Shown here: piece after piece, positions 1 to 8,635 of the stretch | Position numbering within the stretch: the first letter of the stretch is position 1 | Layout: each line of letters starts with the position of its first letter | Made by a program: the position numbers and the translations under genes | Notes under the pieces: generated by a model | Seen by the model: only the letters and a program-made list of their open reading frames with translations | What the model was told of the DNA's origin: nothing | The model's database searches: none | Source of the DNA: Halomonas lysinitropha | Lineage (GTDB): Bacteria; Pseudomonadota; Gammaproteobacteria; Pseudomonadales; Halomonadaceae | Assembly: GCF_902500215.1 (NCBI RefSeq) | Contig: NZ_CABVOU010000039.1 | Coordinates: forward strand, 372,001 to 436,000 | Direction: 5' to 3' | Length of the DNA stretch: 64,000 nucleotides

Positions 1-435
1 CTGCTGGGGGCCCTGGTACTGTTTATTATCGCCAGCCTGGATATCCTCTCGGTTGTGGCCGATACCTGGCGTCATTACCTGGGCGGGGGAGACGACATCC
101 ACAAGAGCGTGGTCACCGATATCATTGTCGCCGTGGATATCTACCTGATCGCCTTGGTGCTGATGATCTTCGGCCTGGGGGTCTATAAGCTTTTCGTCTC
201 CCGTATCGAGCCCGTCGAGGGGCGCGACCCCCAGCACCCCTTCAACGTCAGCTCTCTCGATCAACTCAAGGACAAGATCGCCCGGGTGGTCATTCTGGCC
301 GTGATCATCGAGTTCTTCCGGGCCGTGGTGGGGATCAGCTTCGATACGCCACTGGATGCCATCTACCTGGCGCTGTCGGTGCTGGCCCTGGCTCTCGCCC
401 TCTACCTGATGGCGCTGGCTCACAAGCAGGAGTAA
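1..435 (+). CDS. YqhA/UPF0114-family membrane protein (5' truncated)
   Basis: The reading frame is open from the first base of the window and ends at a TAA, so the start lies outside. The visible 144 residues contain hydrophobic segments near the start (LLGALVLFIIASLDIL), around residues 40-62 and at the C-terminus, separated by a short polar stretch with SRIEPVEG and the motif SSLDQLKDKIARVV. This pattern matches the YqhA (UPF0114) family of inner-membrane proteins of unknown function; family membership is from recognition of the motif and length. No neighbour suggests a role, and the next gene starts about 260 bases downstream. Confidence 0.8.
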   Translation: MLGALVLFIIASLDILSVVADTWRHYLGGGDDIHKSVVTDIIVAVDIYLIALVLMIFGLGVYKLFVSRIEPVEGRDPQHPFNVSSLDQLKDKIARVVILAVIIEFFRAVVGISFDTPLDAIYLALSVLALALALYLMALAHKQE

Positions 436-693
436 TACCGGGCTCGAGAAACGTGCGTGCCGTGCAGCCAGTGGAGAGCTTCGTGGCCGATACCGTCGGT
501 TGCATCCTTGCACGGCGGGCGCCGAGGTTATCCAGTCACCGCTGCCGACTCCACTGAGAGGTGACCTGTGGCCAGGTATCGGGTGAGTTTCTCTGCTATT
601 CATATATCCCTCATCCTTGGATAAAGGGCGATCTTCACCAAGGGCTTGAATAAAGAAGGCGCAGCCGATCCTCGACCCAGGAGCTTCAGGCCA

Positions 694-3375
694 ATGGACA
701 CAGCAACTCTCAACGAACTCATCGTTTCCCGGAATATCGACGACCGACATGAGGCCATCGTCTCCCTGGGGCGAGACACCCTCGGCAGCACCAGCCGGCG
801 GGATCTCCTCGATCGTGCTGCCCGCCTGGCCGGCGGTCTCCGCCAGCAGGGTCTCGTCCGCGGTGATCGCGTGGTGATCATGGCGCCCAACAGCGTCGAC
901 TGGGTCGTGTCGGCACTGGGCATCCTGCATGTCGGTGGCGTGGTCGTACCCCTCGACACCCAGATGCCCCAAGAGGATCTGGAGCACGCCCTGGGTGACT
1001 GTGCGCCTTGCATGGTCTTCACGACGGCGGCTCTGCGTTCGCGGCTCTCTCCTCTGCCGGGAGAGGTCGCCCTGTTTCTCTTCGATGGCGATGGGGATGA
1101 CAGGGAGTCGGGTCGCGCCTGGCAGGACCTGCTTCAGGCCGAGCCCGTGGCCGCCTGCGCCGATGGGAAAGATCTGGCCACTATCTTCTATACCTCCGGT
1201 ACCACCGGCCCTCCCAAGGGGGTGCCGTTGACCCACCACAACATGACCAGCAACGTGGAGGCCCTCTGTACCCAGGAGCTGGCCGACAGCAGCGACCGCG
1301 TCCTGGTGCCGCTGCCGTTCCATCATGTCTATCCCTTCACCGTGGGTATCCTGGTTCCCTTCACCCTGGGGGCTTCCATCATCGTGCCGTTCTCCCTCGT
1401 CGGTCCCCAGATCGTGCGCGCCCTGCGCGAGGGAGAGGCCACCGTGATGCTGGCCGTGCCACGCCTCTACGAGGCGATATGGAGCGCCCTTCATGAGCGC
1501 GTGGCCGAGCGCGGACGGGTGGCGGCTTTACTCTTTTCCGGCATGCTCGGCGTTTCCATGGCGGTACGGCAGCGCCTGGGCTGGAACCCGGGCAAGCAAC
1601 TCTTCGCTAGTCTTCATCAGCGTATTGCCCCGCGCTTGCGGTTGATGGTGGCAGGGGGCGCCGCCCTGGACCCGGAACTCGGCCGCAAACTACGTGGCCT
1701 TGGCTGGGATGTGGCGACCGGCTACGGACTCAGCGAGACTTCGCCGATCCTGACCATGAATCCTCCCGAAAAGGTCAAGCTGGAGAGCGTGGGCAAGGCG
1801 CTGCCCGGGGTGGAGCTCGCGATCGATGACAGAGAGGGCAGGGGGCGTGGCGAGGTGCTGGCACGCGGCCCCAATGTCTTCGGTGGATACTGGAACCTGC
1901 CGGACAAGACGCGGGAATCCCTCGACGAGGAGGGCTGGTTCCATACCGGCGACACGGGCTCCTTCGATGCGGAGGGCCATCTCTACCTGCATGGCAGGGC
2001 ATCGGCGATGATCGTGCTCTCCGGGGGTGAGAACGTCGATCCGGAACGGGTCGAGAAGGCCCTCGAGGCGTCGGACAGGATTCGTGAGACCGGCCTCCTC
2101 GCGCATGCGGACCGGCTGGCGGTCGTCGTCGTCCCCGCCCCCGGGCTGCTGCGCGAGGTAACCGGCGATGAGCTGAGACGCACCCTCGAGAAGGCAGTGA
2201 GCGAGATATCCGCGGCTCTGCCGAGCCATCATCGGCCTGGTGAAGTGCGGGTGTCACTGGATCCGCTGCCGCGAACCCGCCTGGGCAAGTTGCGGCGTCA
2301 CAAGCTCGAGGCGTTGTTCGAGCATCTCGAGGAAGGCGACGAGGCCGCCGAAGCGGTTGTTGAGCCCCTCTCGCCCGAGGACATGGCCCCCGAGGACCAG
2401 CAGCTGCTGTCCGATCCCGCCGCCGATAGCACCTGGCGCTACCTGGCTCGGCGCTTCCACGACATTCGCCTGACACCGGACAGCCACCTCGCCATGGACC
2501 TGGGCATCGATTCGCTGAGCTGGGTGGACCTGACCCTGGCCCTGCGCGAGCATGCGGGCATCGATCTGGAGGATTCGGCGATCGCCCGAGTGGAGACCGT
2601 GCGGGATCTGCTCAACGAGGCGGCCGCCGGTCCGACCGGCAGCGAAGGCGAGGACGAGGATCTGGTGGAAGCCTTGCGGAACCCCGAGGGGTTGCTGGAT
2701 GACAGACAGCGCAGGGCTCTCATGCCACCCGGGCGTATCCACGGATTCATGGGATGGTGGGTCTGGGGGCTGGCGCGGTTGATCAGCAGAGGATTGCTGC
2801 GAGTCTCTGTCAGTGGTCAGTGGCCCGACAGGATGCCTTGTGTGATCGCTCCGCGACATCTGAGCGTACTCGATCCGCTGGTGCTGCTGCAGATCATGGA
2901 TCGTTGTCAGGCAGAATCACTCTACTGGGCCGGCTGGACCGGCATGCTCTTCACCGGGCGCGTGCGTCGCGGGTTCAGTCGCATCGCGCGGATACTGCCC
3001 ATCGATCCGGGGACCGCGCCGAGGCGCAGTCTGGTGCTCGCCTCTGCCGCCCTGGACCGCGGTCATCAGCTCGTCTGGTTTCCCGAGGGACAACGCTCGC
3101 CGGATGGCCGGCTGCAGCCCTTTCGTCCCGGATTGGGGCTCTTGCTCAGGGCCCAGCCGGTACCGGTGGTGCCGGTGTGGATCGAGGGAACCCACGAGCT
3201 GATGCCCCCAGGGCAGCGGTTGCCGCGGCGAGGGCGGGTCAGGGTGGTCATCGGCGAGCCCGTCGATCCAGAACGGCTGGAAGGGGACGAGCGCGAGATC
3301 ATCGAACGGCTCCAGGACGAAATGGCGGCGCTGGGTGAGAGGAGGTTGTCCGGTCGCCGCTCCCGGCTACACTGA
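694..3375 (+). CDS. Acyl-activating enzyme / acyl carrier / PlsC acyltransferase fusion
   Basis: An 893-residue cytoplasmic or membrane-associated protein with three domains. An AMP-forming acyl-CoA/acyl-ACP ligase domain occupies roughly residues 1-540, with the P-loop YTSGTTGPPKG near 165 and the motif GYGLSE. A phosphopantetheine carrier domain follows at about 570-640, with LGIDSLS (attachment Ser near 605). A PlsC-type glycerophosphate acyltransferase domain lies at about 680-880, with HLSVLD (HX4D) near 721 and FPEGQRS near 796. This suggests activation of a fatty acid, loading on the in-cis carrier and transfer to lysophospholipid, as in Aas, but Aas has PlsC first and no carrier. The ATG at 694 has AGGAG ten bases upstream and is preferred over an in-frame TTG at 646. 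The substrate is inferred, not shown. Confidence 0.85.
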   Translation: MDTATLNELIVSRNIDDRHEAIVSLGRDTLGSTSRRDLLDRAARLAGGLRQQGLVRGDRVVIMAPNSVDWVVSALGILHVGGVVVPLDTQMPQEDLEHALGDCAPCMVFTTAALRSRLSPLPGEVALFLFDGDGDDRESGRAWQDLLQAEPVAACADGKDLATIFYTSGTTGPPKGVPLTHHNMTSNVEALCTQELADSSDRVLVPLPFHHVYPFTVGILVPFTLGASIIVPFSLVGPQIVRALREGEATVMLAVPRLYEAIWSALHERVAERGRVAALLFSGMLGVSMAVRQRLGWNPGKQLFASLHQRIAPRLRLMVAGGAALDPELGRKLRGLGWDVATGYGLSETSPILTMNPPEKVKLESVGKALPGVELAIDDREGRGRGEVLARGPNVFGGYWNLPDKTRESLDEEGWFHTGDTGSFDAEGHLYLHGRASAMIVLSGGENVDPERVEKALEASDRIRETGLLAHADRLAVVVVPAPGLLREVTGDELRRTLEKAVSEISAALPSHHRPGEVRVSLDPLPRTRLGKLRRHKLEALFEHLEEGDEAAEAVVEPLSPEDMAPEDQQLLSDPAADSTWRYLARRFHDIRLTPDSHLAMDLGIDSLSWVDLTLALREHAGIDLEDSAIARVETVRDLLNEAAAGPTGSEGEDEDLVEALRNPEGLLDDRQRRALMPPGRIHGFMGWWVWGLARLISRGLLRVSVSGQWPDRMPCVIAPRHLSVLDPLVLLQIMDRCQAESLYWAGWTGMLFTGRVRRGFSRIARILPIDPGTAPRRSLVLASAALDRGHQLVWFPEGQRSPDGRLQPFRPGLGLLLRAQPVPVVPVWIEGTHELMPPGQRLPRRGRVRVVIGEPVDPERLEGDEREIIERLQDEMAALGERRLSGRRSRLH

Positions 3376-3448
3376 GTGGTAGCCTGCGGCCAGGTAACGG
3401 GGAATTTCCCCTCACTTTTTCATATGAGGTGTCGGCAAGGAGAACAAC

Positions 3449-3523
3449 GTGCGAAATATCATCTATCTTATTGGCTTGATCGTGGTGGTGTTATTCATTC
3501 TGTCCCTGCTTGGACTTATCTGA
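3449..3523 (+). CDS. 24-residue single-pass membrane peptide
   Basis: A GTG-initiated ORF of 24 codons encodes RNIIYLIGLIVVVLFILSLL-GLI after the start Met, essentially one transmembrane helix with a positively charged N-terminus. A clear Shine-Dalgarno AAGGAG lies six bases before the GTG. It sits alone between the acyltransferase fusion and the spermidine-synthase-like gene. I recall very similar short peptides (NIIYLIGLxVxVLxxLSFLGL) in pseudomonads and relatives, which argues for a real gene, but the function is unknown. It is too short for most gene finders. Confidence 0.7.
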   Translation: MRNIIYLIGLIVVVLFILSLLGLI

Positions 3524-3694
3524 TCCACCTCCAGTGCCAAACCCCCTGCCATAGTAGACCCGCTCACCGGCATGGACATTCTTTGTCTCCCTTGATGGGG
3601 TGCGCTTCCCGGGTAGCCTGCCGAGGCAAGGGCGGTGACCGGTTTCCCGGCAGGTATCCTCGAGGCACTTCTTTCCCTTCCTCTTAGAGGCCCC

Positions 3695-4369
3695 ATGGCA
3701 AAATTCGAAGAGATCGGCACGGCGAGCATTCCCGGGCAGGGTGGCGAGCTGCGGCTGCTGCAGCGTAATGACGAGTTCTCGATCCGTATCGCCGGCAAGT
3801 CAGGCGAGCTGATGAACACCCGCCTGCATGGTTCCGAGGATGCCTTGGCGGAACTGGCCTGTGAGCGAATCGCTCAGCGTCCGGGAGCGCGTGTCCTGAT
3901 CGGCGGACTGGGTATGGGCTTTACGCTTGCCGCGGCCTTGAAGGCACTGGGCGAGGACGCCGAAATCGTCGTCGCCGAGCTGGTCCCGGGGGTAGTGGAA
4001 TGGAATCGGGGCCCGCTCGGTGATGCCGCCGGTCGTCCCCTCGATGACCCCCGAACCCGCGTCAGCCCGGGGGATGTCGGCGAGTTGCTGCGTCGTGAGC
4101 CCGGCGGCTTCGATGCCATCATGCTCGACGTGGACAATGGCCCCGAAGGGCTGACGCGCCGTGAGAACGACTGGCTCTATTCTCCCCGGGGGTTGGCTGC
4201 AGCCCAGCAGGCCCTGCGACCCGAGGGGGTACTAGCGGTCTGGTCGGCAGGTCAGGACCCGGCGTTCACCGAGAGACTGCGGCGCGTCGGGCTGCTGGTC
4301 GAGGAGGTCACGGTGCGCGCTCATCGCCCCGGCAAGGGCGCCAAGCATCGGATCTGGCTGGCATACTGA
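3695..4369 (+). CDS. Spermidine-synthase-fold methyltransferase-like protein
   Basis: A 224-residue protein with the Rossmann fold of the spermine/spermidine synthase superfamily: GGLGMGFTL (nucleotide/AdoMet loop), VVAELVPGVVEWNRG (acidic strand-2 residue and partner loop) and FDAIMLDVDNGPEG (strand 4). At 224 residues it is shorter than true SpeE (about 280), and the polyamine-binding N-terminal region is reduced to a short beta segment, so polyamine synthesis is doubtful; these proteins are usually annotated as spermidine synthase-like. The ATG at 3695 was chosen because the protein then begins MAKFEEIGTA; an in-frame upstream start at 3635 adds unconserved-looking residues. It precedes arfB by 36 bases and may be co-transcribed. 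Confidence 0.75.
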   Translation: MAKFEEIGTASIPGQGGELRLLQRNDEFSIRIAGKSGELMNTRLHGSEDALAELACERIAQRPGARVLIGGLGMGFTLAAALKALGEDAEIVVAELVPGVVEWNRGPLGDAAGRPLDDPRTRVSPGDVGELLRREPGGFDAIMLDVDNGPEGLTRRENDWLYSPRGLAAAQQALRPEGVLAVWSAGQDPAFTERLRRVGLLVEEVTVRAHRPGKGAKHRIWLAY

Positions 4370-4405
4370 GGCCCCACATTCAATATTCACCCGGAGGGCC
4401 AACGC

Positions 4406-4819
4406 ATGCTGGAACTCTCTCGCCAGGTGAGCATTCCCGATCAAGAGATCGAGATGCAGGCTGTGCGCGCTCAGGGGGCTGGCGGTCAGAACGTCAACAA
4501 GGTTGCCAGTGCCATTCACCTGCGTTTCGATGTTCGGGCGTCCAGCCTGCCCGAGGGCTTCAAGGAGAAGCTGCTGGCGCTGGGCGACCAGCGCATCTCA
4601 CGCGACGGGGTGGTGATCATCAAGGCCCAGAGCCATCGTACCCAGGAGCGCAATCGTGCCGAGGCCCTTGCACGGCTCAAGGCGTTGATCAAGAGTGTGA
4701 TGTATGCGCCCAAGAAGCGCGTTGCGACCCGTCCCAGCAAGGGCGCCAAGCAGCGTCGGCTCGACAGCAAGAAGAAACGCGGCCGGTACAAGGCGTTGCG
4801 TGGCAAGGTCGAGACCTGA
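4406..4819 (+). CDS. arfB: Alternative ribosome-rescue factor ArfB (YaeJ)
   Basis: A 137-residue peptidyl-tRNA hydrolase that releases stalled nascent chains from ribosomes lacking a stop codon. The GGQ catalytic motif is at residues 26-28 within GAGGQNVNKVASAIHL, and the C-terminal third is very basic (KKRVATRPSKGAKQRRL, KKKRGR). In ArfB this tail enters the empty mRNA channel. Length and architecture match E. coli ArfB (140 residues) and exclude RF1/RF2, which are far longer. GGAGG lies upstream of the ATG. The gene follows the spermidine-synthase-like gene closely. Confidence 0.95.
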   Translation: MLELSRQVSIPDQEIEMQAVRAQGAGGQNVNKVASAIHLRFDVRASSLPEGFKEKLLALGDQRISRDGVVIIKAQSHRTQERNRAEALARLKALIKSVMYAPKKRVATRPSKGAKQRRLDSKKKRGRYKALRGKVET

Positions 4820-4941
4820 CGTTGACTGAGAGGTGGATGTTCGGGTGGCGACGTCTCACCGGGCGTGTATGCTGAAAGTCGTGACGACGAAGGCTGGCCA
4901 TCCTTGGCCGGCGACATCCAACCACGTAGGGGGATACATCG

Positions 4942-6147
4942 ATGGCGGATACGTCGATGAGTGAGCTGTTCAAGGACAATCGCGTCAAGGGCTTGGCGGC
5001 CGTGGCGGTGATTGCCATCATCTGGGCCCTGGTTGCCCAGTCGAGCGTCAGTTCCAGTAACGAGGCCCGCGATTCGTTGCAGGCGCAATTCGAGAATACC
5101 CAGGCTGAACTCGAGAATGTTCAGGCCGAAAACGAGAGTGTCCAGGCCGAGAATGCATCCTTGACCGAGCGCGTCGAGGAACTGCGCAACACGGCCGGCA
5201 ATGTAGATGAGCTGTCAGAGCAGCGCAGCGATCTCGAGTCGCAACTGCAGGCCGCCGAGGCCGAGCTGCAGGGCATCCAGGACGAGATTACCGCGGCTCG
5301 CACCGAGCAAGAGGAGGCCCGGGCCTCGGTAGAGGCAACTCAGGCTGACCTGGAAGCTCGCCAGAGCGAACTCGAAGCCGCCGAGGAGGCCCTCGCGACG
5401 ACGCAAGAGGAGCGTCAGCAGGCCGCCGAGGCTCGTGACGAGGCTCAAGCTTCGCGTCAGGAAGCCGAGGAGGCTCGCCAGGCTGCCGAAGAGGAACGAC
5501 AGCAAGCCGAGGCCGCTCGCCAAGAGGCCGAGCAGAAGCGTAGCGAGGCGATTGCTGCCCGCGACGAAGCCCGTGCCGAGCTCGAGGGGCTGCAGGACGA
5601 GATCGCTTCGGCCGAAGAGAGCCTGGCCGGCGTCAATGACGAGATCGCCGCTAGTCAGGAAGAGCGTGATGCCCTCCAGCAGGAGATCAGCGAACTCGAG
5701 GCCAGCCGTAACCAGGCCAGCGAGGCGCTGGAGGCGACCCGTGGTGAACTGGAAGGGGCCAGATCAGAACTCGTCCAGGCTCGTGAGACGTTCAAGGACC
5801 TCGAACTCGCCATCCAGTTAGGCCGTGACGAGGTTGCCAAGATCGAGTCTCAGATCGAATCCCGCCAGTCCCAGCTCGAGCGCCTGGAAGGCCAGCTCGA
5901 TACCTGGCGCAACGAGCTGTCACGTCTGGAGAACAGCGTAAATTCCGAGGGCGGCAATGACGCTGCCGGCCAGCAGGAGGCCAGTGCCCAGGAAGAGGGT
6001 GATGGTGCTGCGGCCCAGCAGCAGGCCGAGGCCCCGCAAGAGGGTAATGGCGGAGCCGCACAGCAAGAGGCCGATGACCCGCAAGAAGGTGATGGTGGTG
6101 CCTTGGAGCAACAGGCCGATGTCCTGGAAGACGGCAATACCGACTGA
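4942..6147 (+). CDS. Membrane-anchored coiled-coil protein with repetitive acidic tail
   Basis: A 401-residue protein of unknown function. One transmembrane helix (GLAAVAVIAIIWALVAQ, about residues 16-32) is followed by about 300 residues of almost uninterrupted coiled coil rich in E, A, Q and R, with heptad-like EAEEARQAAEEERQQAEAA stretches. From about residue 335 the sequence turns into an Asp/Glu/Gln/Gly/Ala-rich tail of roughly 17-residue repeats with the core QQEA..PQEG(D/N)GGA. The short N-terminus before the helix suggests type II topology with the coiled coil in the periplasm; this is inference. The coding DNA is likewise repetitive (GAGGCCGAGG-type units). No family was recognised. 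Confidence 0.75.
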   Translation: MADTSMSELFKDNRVKGLAAVAVIAIIWALVAQSSVSSSNEARDSLQAQFENTQAELENVQAENESVQAENASLTERVEELRNTAGNVDELSEQRSDLESQLQAAEAELQGIQDEITAARTEQEEARASVEATQADLEARQSELEAAEEALATTQEERQQAAEARDEAQASRQEAEEARQAAEEERQQAEAARQEAEQKRSEAIAARDEARAELEGLQDEIASAEESLAGVNDEIAASQEERDALQQEISELEASRNQASEALEATRGELEGARSELVQARETFKDLELAIQLGRDEVAKIESQIESRQSQLERLEGQLDTWRNELSRLENSVNSEGGNDAAGQQEASAQEEGDGAAAQQQAEAPQEGNGGAAQQEADDPQEGDGGALEQQADVLEDGNTD

Positions 6148-6170
6148 TTCTCACGGGACGTTCCATCAGC

Positions 6171-6201
6171 CACGACGGCGAGCCACTGGCTCGCCGTCGT
6201 G
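6171..6201 (+). terminator. Perfect 14-bp hairpin downstream of the coiled-coil gene
   Basis: CACGACGGCGAGCC and GGCTCGCCGTCGTG form a perfect 14-bp stem with an ACT loop, 24 bases after the stop codon at 6147. There is no U-tract, so it is either a weak intrinsic terminator or an mRNA 3'-end stabiliser. The next gene starts 94 bases later. Confidence 0.55.
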
Positions 6202-6294
6202 CGTTGGCAGGCATTGCATGGCAGGGCGACTCGACGGGTATACTGGCACTTCTTGCCGCTTGCGTGGCAACCCCAACTGGATAAGGAGTGAGTC

Positions 6295-7098
6295 GTGATC
6301 GAAGGGGTCAAGCATATTGTCGCCGTGGCATCCGGCAAGGGCGGGGTGGGCAAGTCCACCGTGACCGTCAACCTGGCACTGGCCATGGCCGCCGAAGGCT
6401 ATCGGGTAGGTATCCTGGATGCCGACATCTATGGTCCTAGCCAGGCGCAGATGCTGGGGGTGGGCGAGGGCGTGCGTCCCCAGTCTGCAGGCGAGAACCG
6501 CTTCAAGCCGCTCGAGGCCCATGGTATTCAGGCCATGTCCATGGCCTTTCTGGTCGACATCCGCGAGCCCATGGTCTGGCGCGGGCCGATGGTCGCCGGC
6601 GCCTTCCAGCAGATGCTCAACCAGACCGTCTGGGATGACCTGGACTATCTGTTCATCGACATGCCACCGGGCACCGGCGACATCCAATTGACCCTGGCCC
6701 AGAAGGTGCCGGTGGATGGCGCGGTGATCGTCACCACGCCCCAGGACATTGCCCTGCTGGACGCACGCAAGGGCATCGAGATGTTCCGCAAGGTTAATGT
6801 GCCGGTGCTGGGAGTCGTGGAGAACATGAGCCTGCACATCTGCTCCAACTGTGGCCACAGTGAGCCGATCTTCGGCGAAGGCGGGGGCGAGCGCATCGCC
6901 CACGAGTACGAGACCCAGGTGCTCGGTCGTCTGCCGCTGACCCTGTCGATCCGCGAGCAGGTGGATGGCGGGCGGCCTACGGTCGTGGCCCAACCGGACA
7001 GCGAGGTGACCGTCACCTTCCGTGGTATGGCGCGCCAGGTTGCCGAGCAGATTCGTGGTCAGGATACCGAGGGGCCGGAGATCTCCTTCAGCGAGTGA
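6295..7098 (+). CDS. apbC: Iron-sulfur cluster carrier ATPase ApbC/Mrp
   Basis: A 267-residue P-loop ATPase of the Mrp/NBP35 family that carries and transfers [4Fe-4S] clusters to apo-proteins. The deviant Walker A GKGGVGKST is at residues 14-22, FIDMPPGTGD is the switch/Walker B region, and the cluster-binding CxxC is C183-S-N-C186. It lacks the N-terminal DUF59 domain of longer Mrp proteins, which makes it shorter than E. coli ApbC (369). It starts at a GTG preceded by AAGGAG. The gene appears monocistronic, ahead of dcd. Confidence 0.93.
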   Translation: MIEGVKHIVAVASGKGGVGKSTVTVNLALAMAAEGYRVGILDADIYGPSQAQMLGVGEGVRPQSAGENRFKPLEAHGIQAMSMAFLVDIREPMVWRGPMVAGAFQQMLNQTVWDDLDYLFIDMPPGTGDIQLTLAQKVPVDGAVIVTTPQDIALLDARKGIEMFRKVNVPVLGVVENMSLHICSNCGHSEPIFGEGGGERIAHEYETQVLGRLPLTLSIREQVDGGRPTVVAQPDSEVTVTFRGMARQVAEQIRGQDTEGPEISFSE

Positions 7099-7193
7099 TC
7101 TGGCGACGGCGACGCCTGCCGTGACCTTCAGCGTCGGGGCCGCTATGATGTGGCCCCGGTTTCTTGCCTGTTTACCCAGTTCAGGACGCTTCG

Positions 7194-7760
7194 ATGAGCA
7201 TCAAATCCGATAAGTGGATACGCCGCATGGCCGAGCGAGACGGCATGATCGAGCCCTTCGAGCCCGACCAGGTCCGCTACGAGAACGAGCGGCGGGTGAT
7301 CTCCTACGGGACGTCCAGTTACGGCTACGACGTGCGCTGTGCCGACGAGTTCAAGGTGTTCACCAATATCCACTCGGCGGTGGTGGACCCCAAGGGCTTC
7401 GACGACAAGAGCTTTGTCGACATCAAGGGCGATGTCTGCGTGATTCCCCCCAACTCCTTCGCCCTGGCGCGCACCGTGGAGTACTTCCGCATCCCGCGCA
7501 GCGTGCTGACGATCTGCCTGGGCAAGTCCACCTATGCGCGGTGCGGCATCATCGTCAACGTCACGCCGCTGGAACCTGAGTGGGAAGGGCATGTGACCCT
7601 GGAGTTCTCCAACACCACCAACCTCCCGGCGCGCATCTACGCCAATGAGGGGGTGGCGCAGATGCTGTTCCTGGAATCCGACGAGATCTGCGAGACCTCC
7701 TACAAGGACCGCGGCGGCAAGTACATGGGGCAGCGGGGAGTGACCTTGCCGCGGACTTGA
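7194..7760 (+). CDS. dcd: dCTP deaminase
   Basis: A 188-residue trimeric enzyme that deaminates dCTP to dUTP, feeding thymidylate synthesis. Recognisable motifs are [12 protein letters not shown] at the N-terminus, [26 protein letters not shown], and the active-site segment [18 protein letters not shown] with the catalytic Glu. Length equals the family norm (about 188-193). The ATG at 7194 gives the canonical N-terminus MSIKSDKW; an upstream in-frame start at 7164 is not needed. It is followed by a terminator shared with the convergent purN. Confidence 0.95.
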   Translation: MSIKSDKWIRRMAERDGMIEPFEPDQVRYENERRVISYGTSSYGYDVRCADEFKVFTNIHSAVVDPKGFDDKSFVDIKGDVCVIPPNSFALARTVEYFRIPRSVLTICLGKSTYARCGIIVNVTPLEPEWEGHVTLEFSNTTNLPARIYANEGVAQMLFLESDEICETSYKDRGGKYMGQRGVTLPRT

Positions 7761-7793
7761 AAGCGCCGAGCTACAAGCGCCGAGCTACAAGCG
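7761..7793. repeat. Direct repeat, 14-bp unit AAGCGCCGAGCTAC, 2.4 copies
   Basis: Two exact copies of AAGCGCCGAGCTAC and the first five bases of a third lie directly after the dcd stop codon and run into the dcd terminator. This is a tandem duplication in the 3' region, probably from replication slippage. Confidence 0.85.
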
Positions 7794-7828
7794 AACCCCG
7801 AAGGCCGAGACCTACGGGGCTCGCTTTT
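7790..7828 (+). terminator. Intrinsic terminator of dcd
   Basis: AGCGAACCCCG pairs imperfectly with CGGGGCTCGCT, and TTTT follows. It lies 30 bases after the dcd stop and between convergent dcd and purN, so it could serve both strands. Confidence 0.7.
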
Positions 7829-7850
7829 GCACGAGATCAACAAACACTGC

Positions 7851-7882
7851 TTGGCCGCTTGGCCGCTTGGCCGCTTGGCCGC
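7851..7882. repeat. Octamer tandem repeat TTGGCCGC, 4 copies
   Basis: Four perfect head-to-tail copies of TTGGCCGC, followed by TT, abut the stop codon of purN (minus strand). It is intergenic and phase-variable in principle, but it lies downstream of both flanking genes, so an effect on expression is not obvious. Confidence 0.9.
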
Positions 7883-8635
7883 TTACTCCTCGACGTCCTC
7901 GTCCTCGTCCTCGTCCACTTCCTCGGCCGCATCGGAGTGGGAGAGCCGCATGCCGGTGGGCGGCAGGGCAACGCCGTCCATGGTGGCGCTGTCGCCCTTG
8001 AGCTGCAGGCGCCCCTCCAGGAACCAGCGCACGGCGATCGGATAGATCAGATGCTCGCGGGCCTGCACTTTCGCCTGGAGGCTGTCTTCGGTGTCGTCCT
8101 CGGTGACGGCCACCTCGGCCTGCAGGGCGACCGGCCCGCCATCCAGTTCCTCGGTGACGAAGTGCACACTGCAGCCGTGCAGGGCTACCCCATCGGCCAG
8201 GGCGCGGGCATGGGTATGCAGCCCGGGATAGTCCGGCAGCAACGAGGGGTGGATGTTGAGCATGCGCCCCAGGAAACGGTTGACGAAGCGCGGCGTGAGA
8301 ATGCGCATGAAGCCGGCCAGCACGATCAGATCGGGTTCGTGCCGCTCGATGACCTTGATCAGGGCGCCGTCGTAGGCGTCGCGGCTGTCGTACTCGCGAT
8401 GCGGCAGGGCCACGGCATCGATGCTCGCGTCACGGGCACGCTTGAGTCCGTAGGCATCCGCTTGATTGGAGATTACCGCGACGATCTCGCCGCCCAGGGC
8501 GTCATGACGCTGGGCCTCGATCAGCGCCTGCAGGTTGCTGCCGCTACCGGAGATCAGCACCACTACCCGGCGCGTCTCGCTGGGCTCGGGAGTGAAGGCG
8601 TTCAGCGTGTCGCTCTGATAGTCGGTGACGCTCAT
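7883..8635 (-). CDS. purN: Phosphoribosylglycinamide formyltransferase with acidic C-terminal tail
   Basis: A 250-residue enzyme transferring a formyl group from 10-formyl-THF to GAR in purine synthesis. Motifs are [15 protein letters not shown] (phosphate loop), [16 protein letters not shown] (catalytic Asn and His) and [11 protein letters not shown] (catalytic Asp). The catalytic domain resembles the usual 210-residue enzyme; the extra C-terminus ends in an Asp/Glu block ([13 protein letters not shown]) encoded by a GAGGAC hexamer repeat. It overlaps purM by four bases (ATGA), so the two are translationally coupled. Confidence 0.95.
   Translation of the reverse strand: MSVTDYQSDTLNAFTPEPSETRRVVVLISGSGSNLQALIEAQRHDALGGEIVAVISNQADAYGLKRARDASIDAVALPHREYDSRDAYDGALIKVIERHEPDLIVLAGFMRILTPRFVNRFLGRMLNIHPSLLPDYPGLHTHARALADGVALHGCSVHFVTEELDGGPVALQAEVAVTEDDTEDSLQAKVQAREHLIYPIAVRWFLEGRLQLKGDSATMDGVALPPTGMRLSHSDAAEEVDEDEDEDVEE

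Noticed and set aside
3376-3687. 103-codon open frame directly after the acyltransferase fusion
   Set aside because: It has no ribosome site and overlaps the much better supported 24-codon membrane peptide in another frame.
7851-7882. CRISPR-like array
   Set aside because: It is an 8-bp unit without spacers, so it is a simple tandem repeat; no cas genes are present anywhere in the window.
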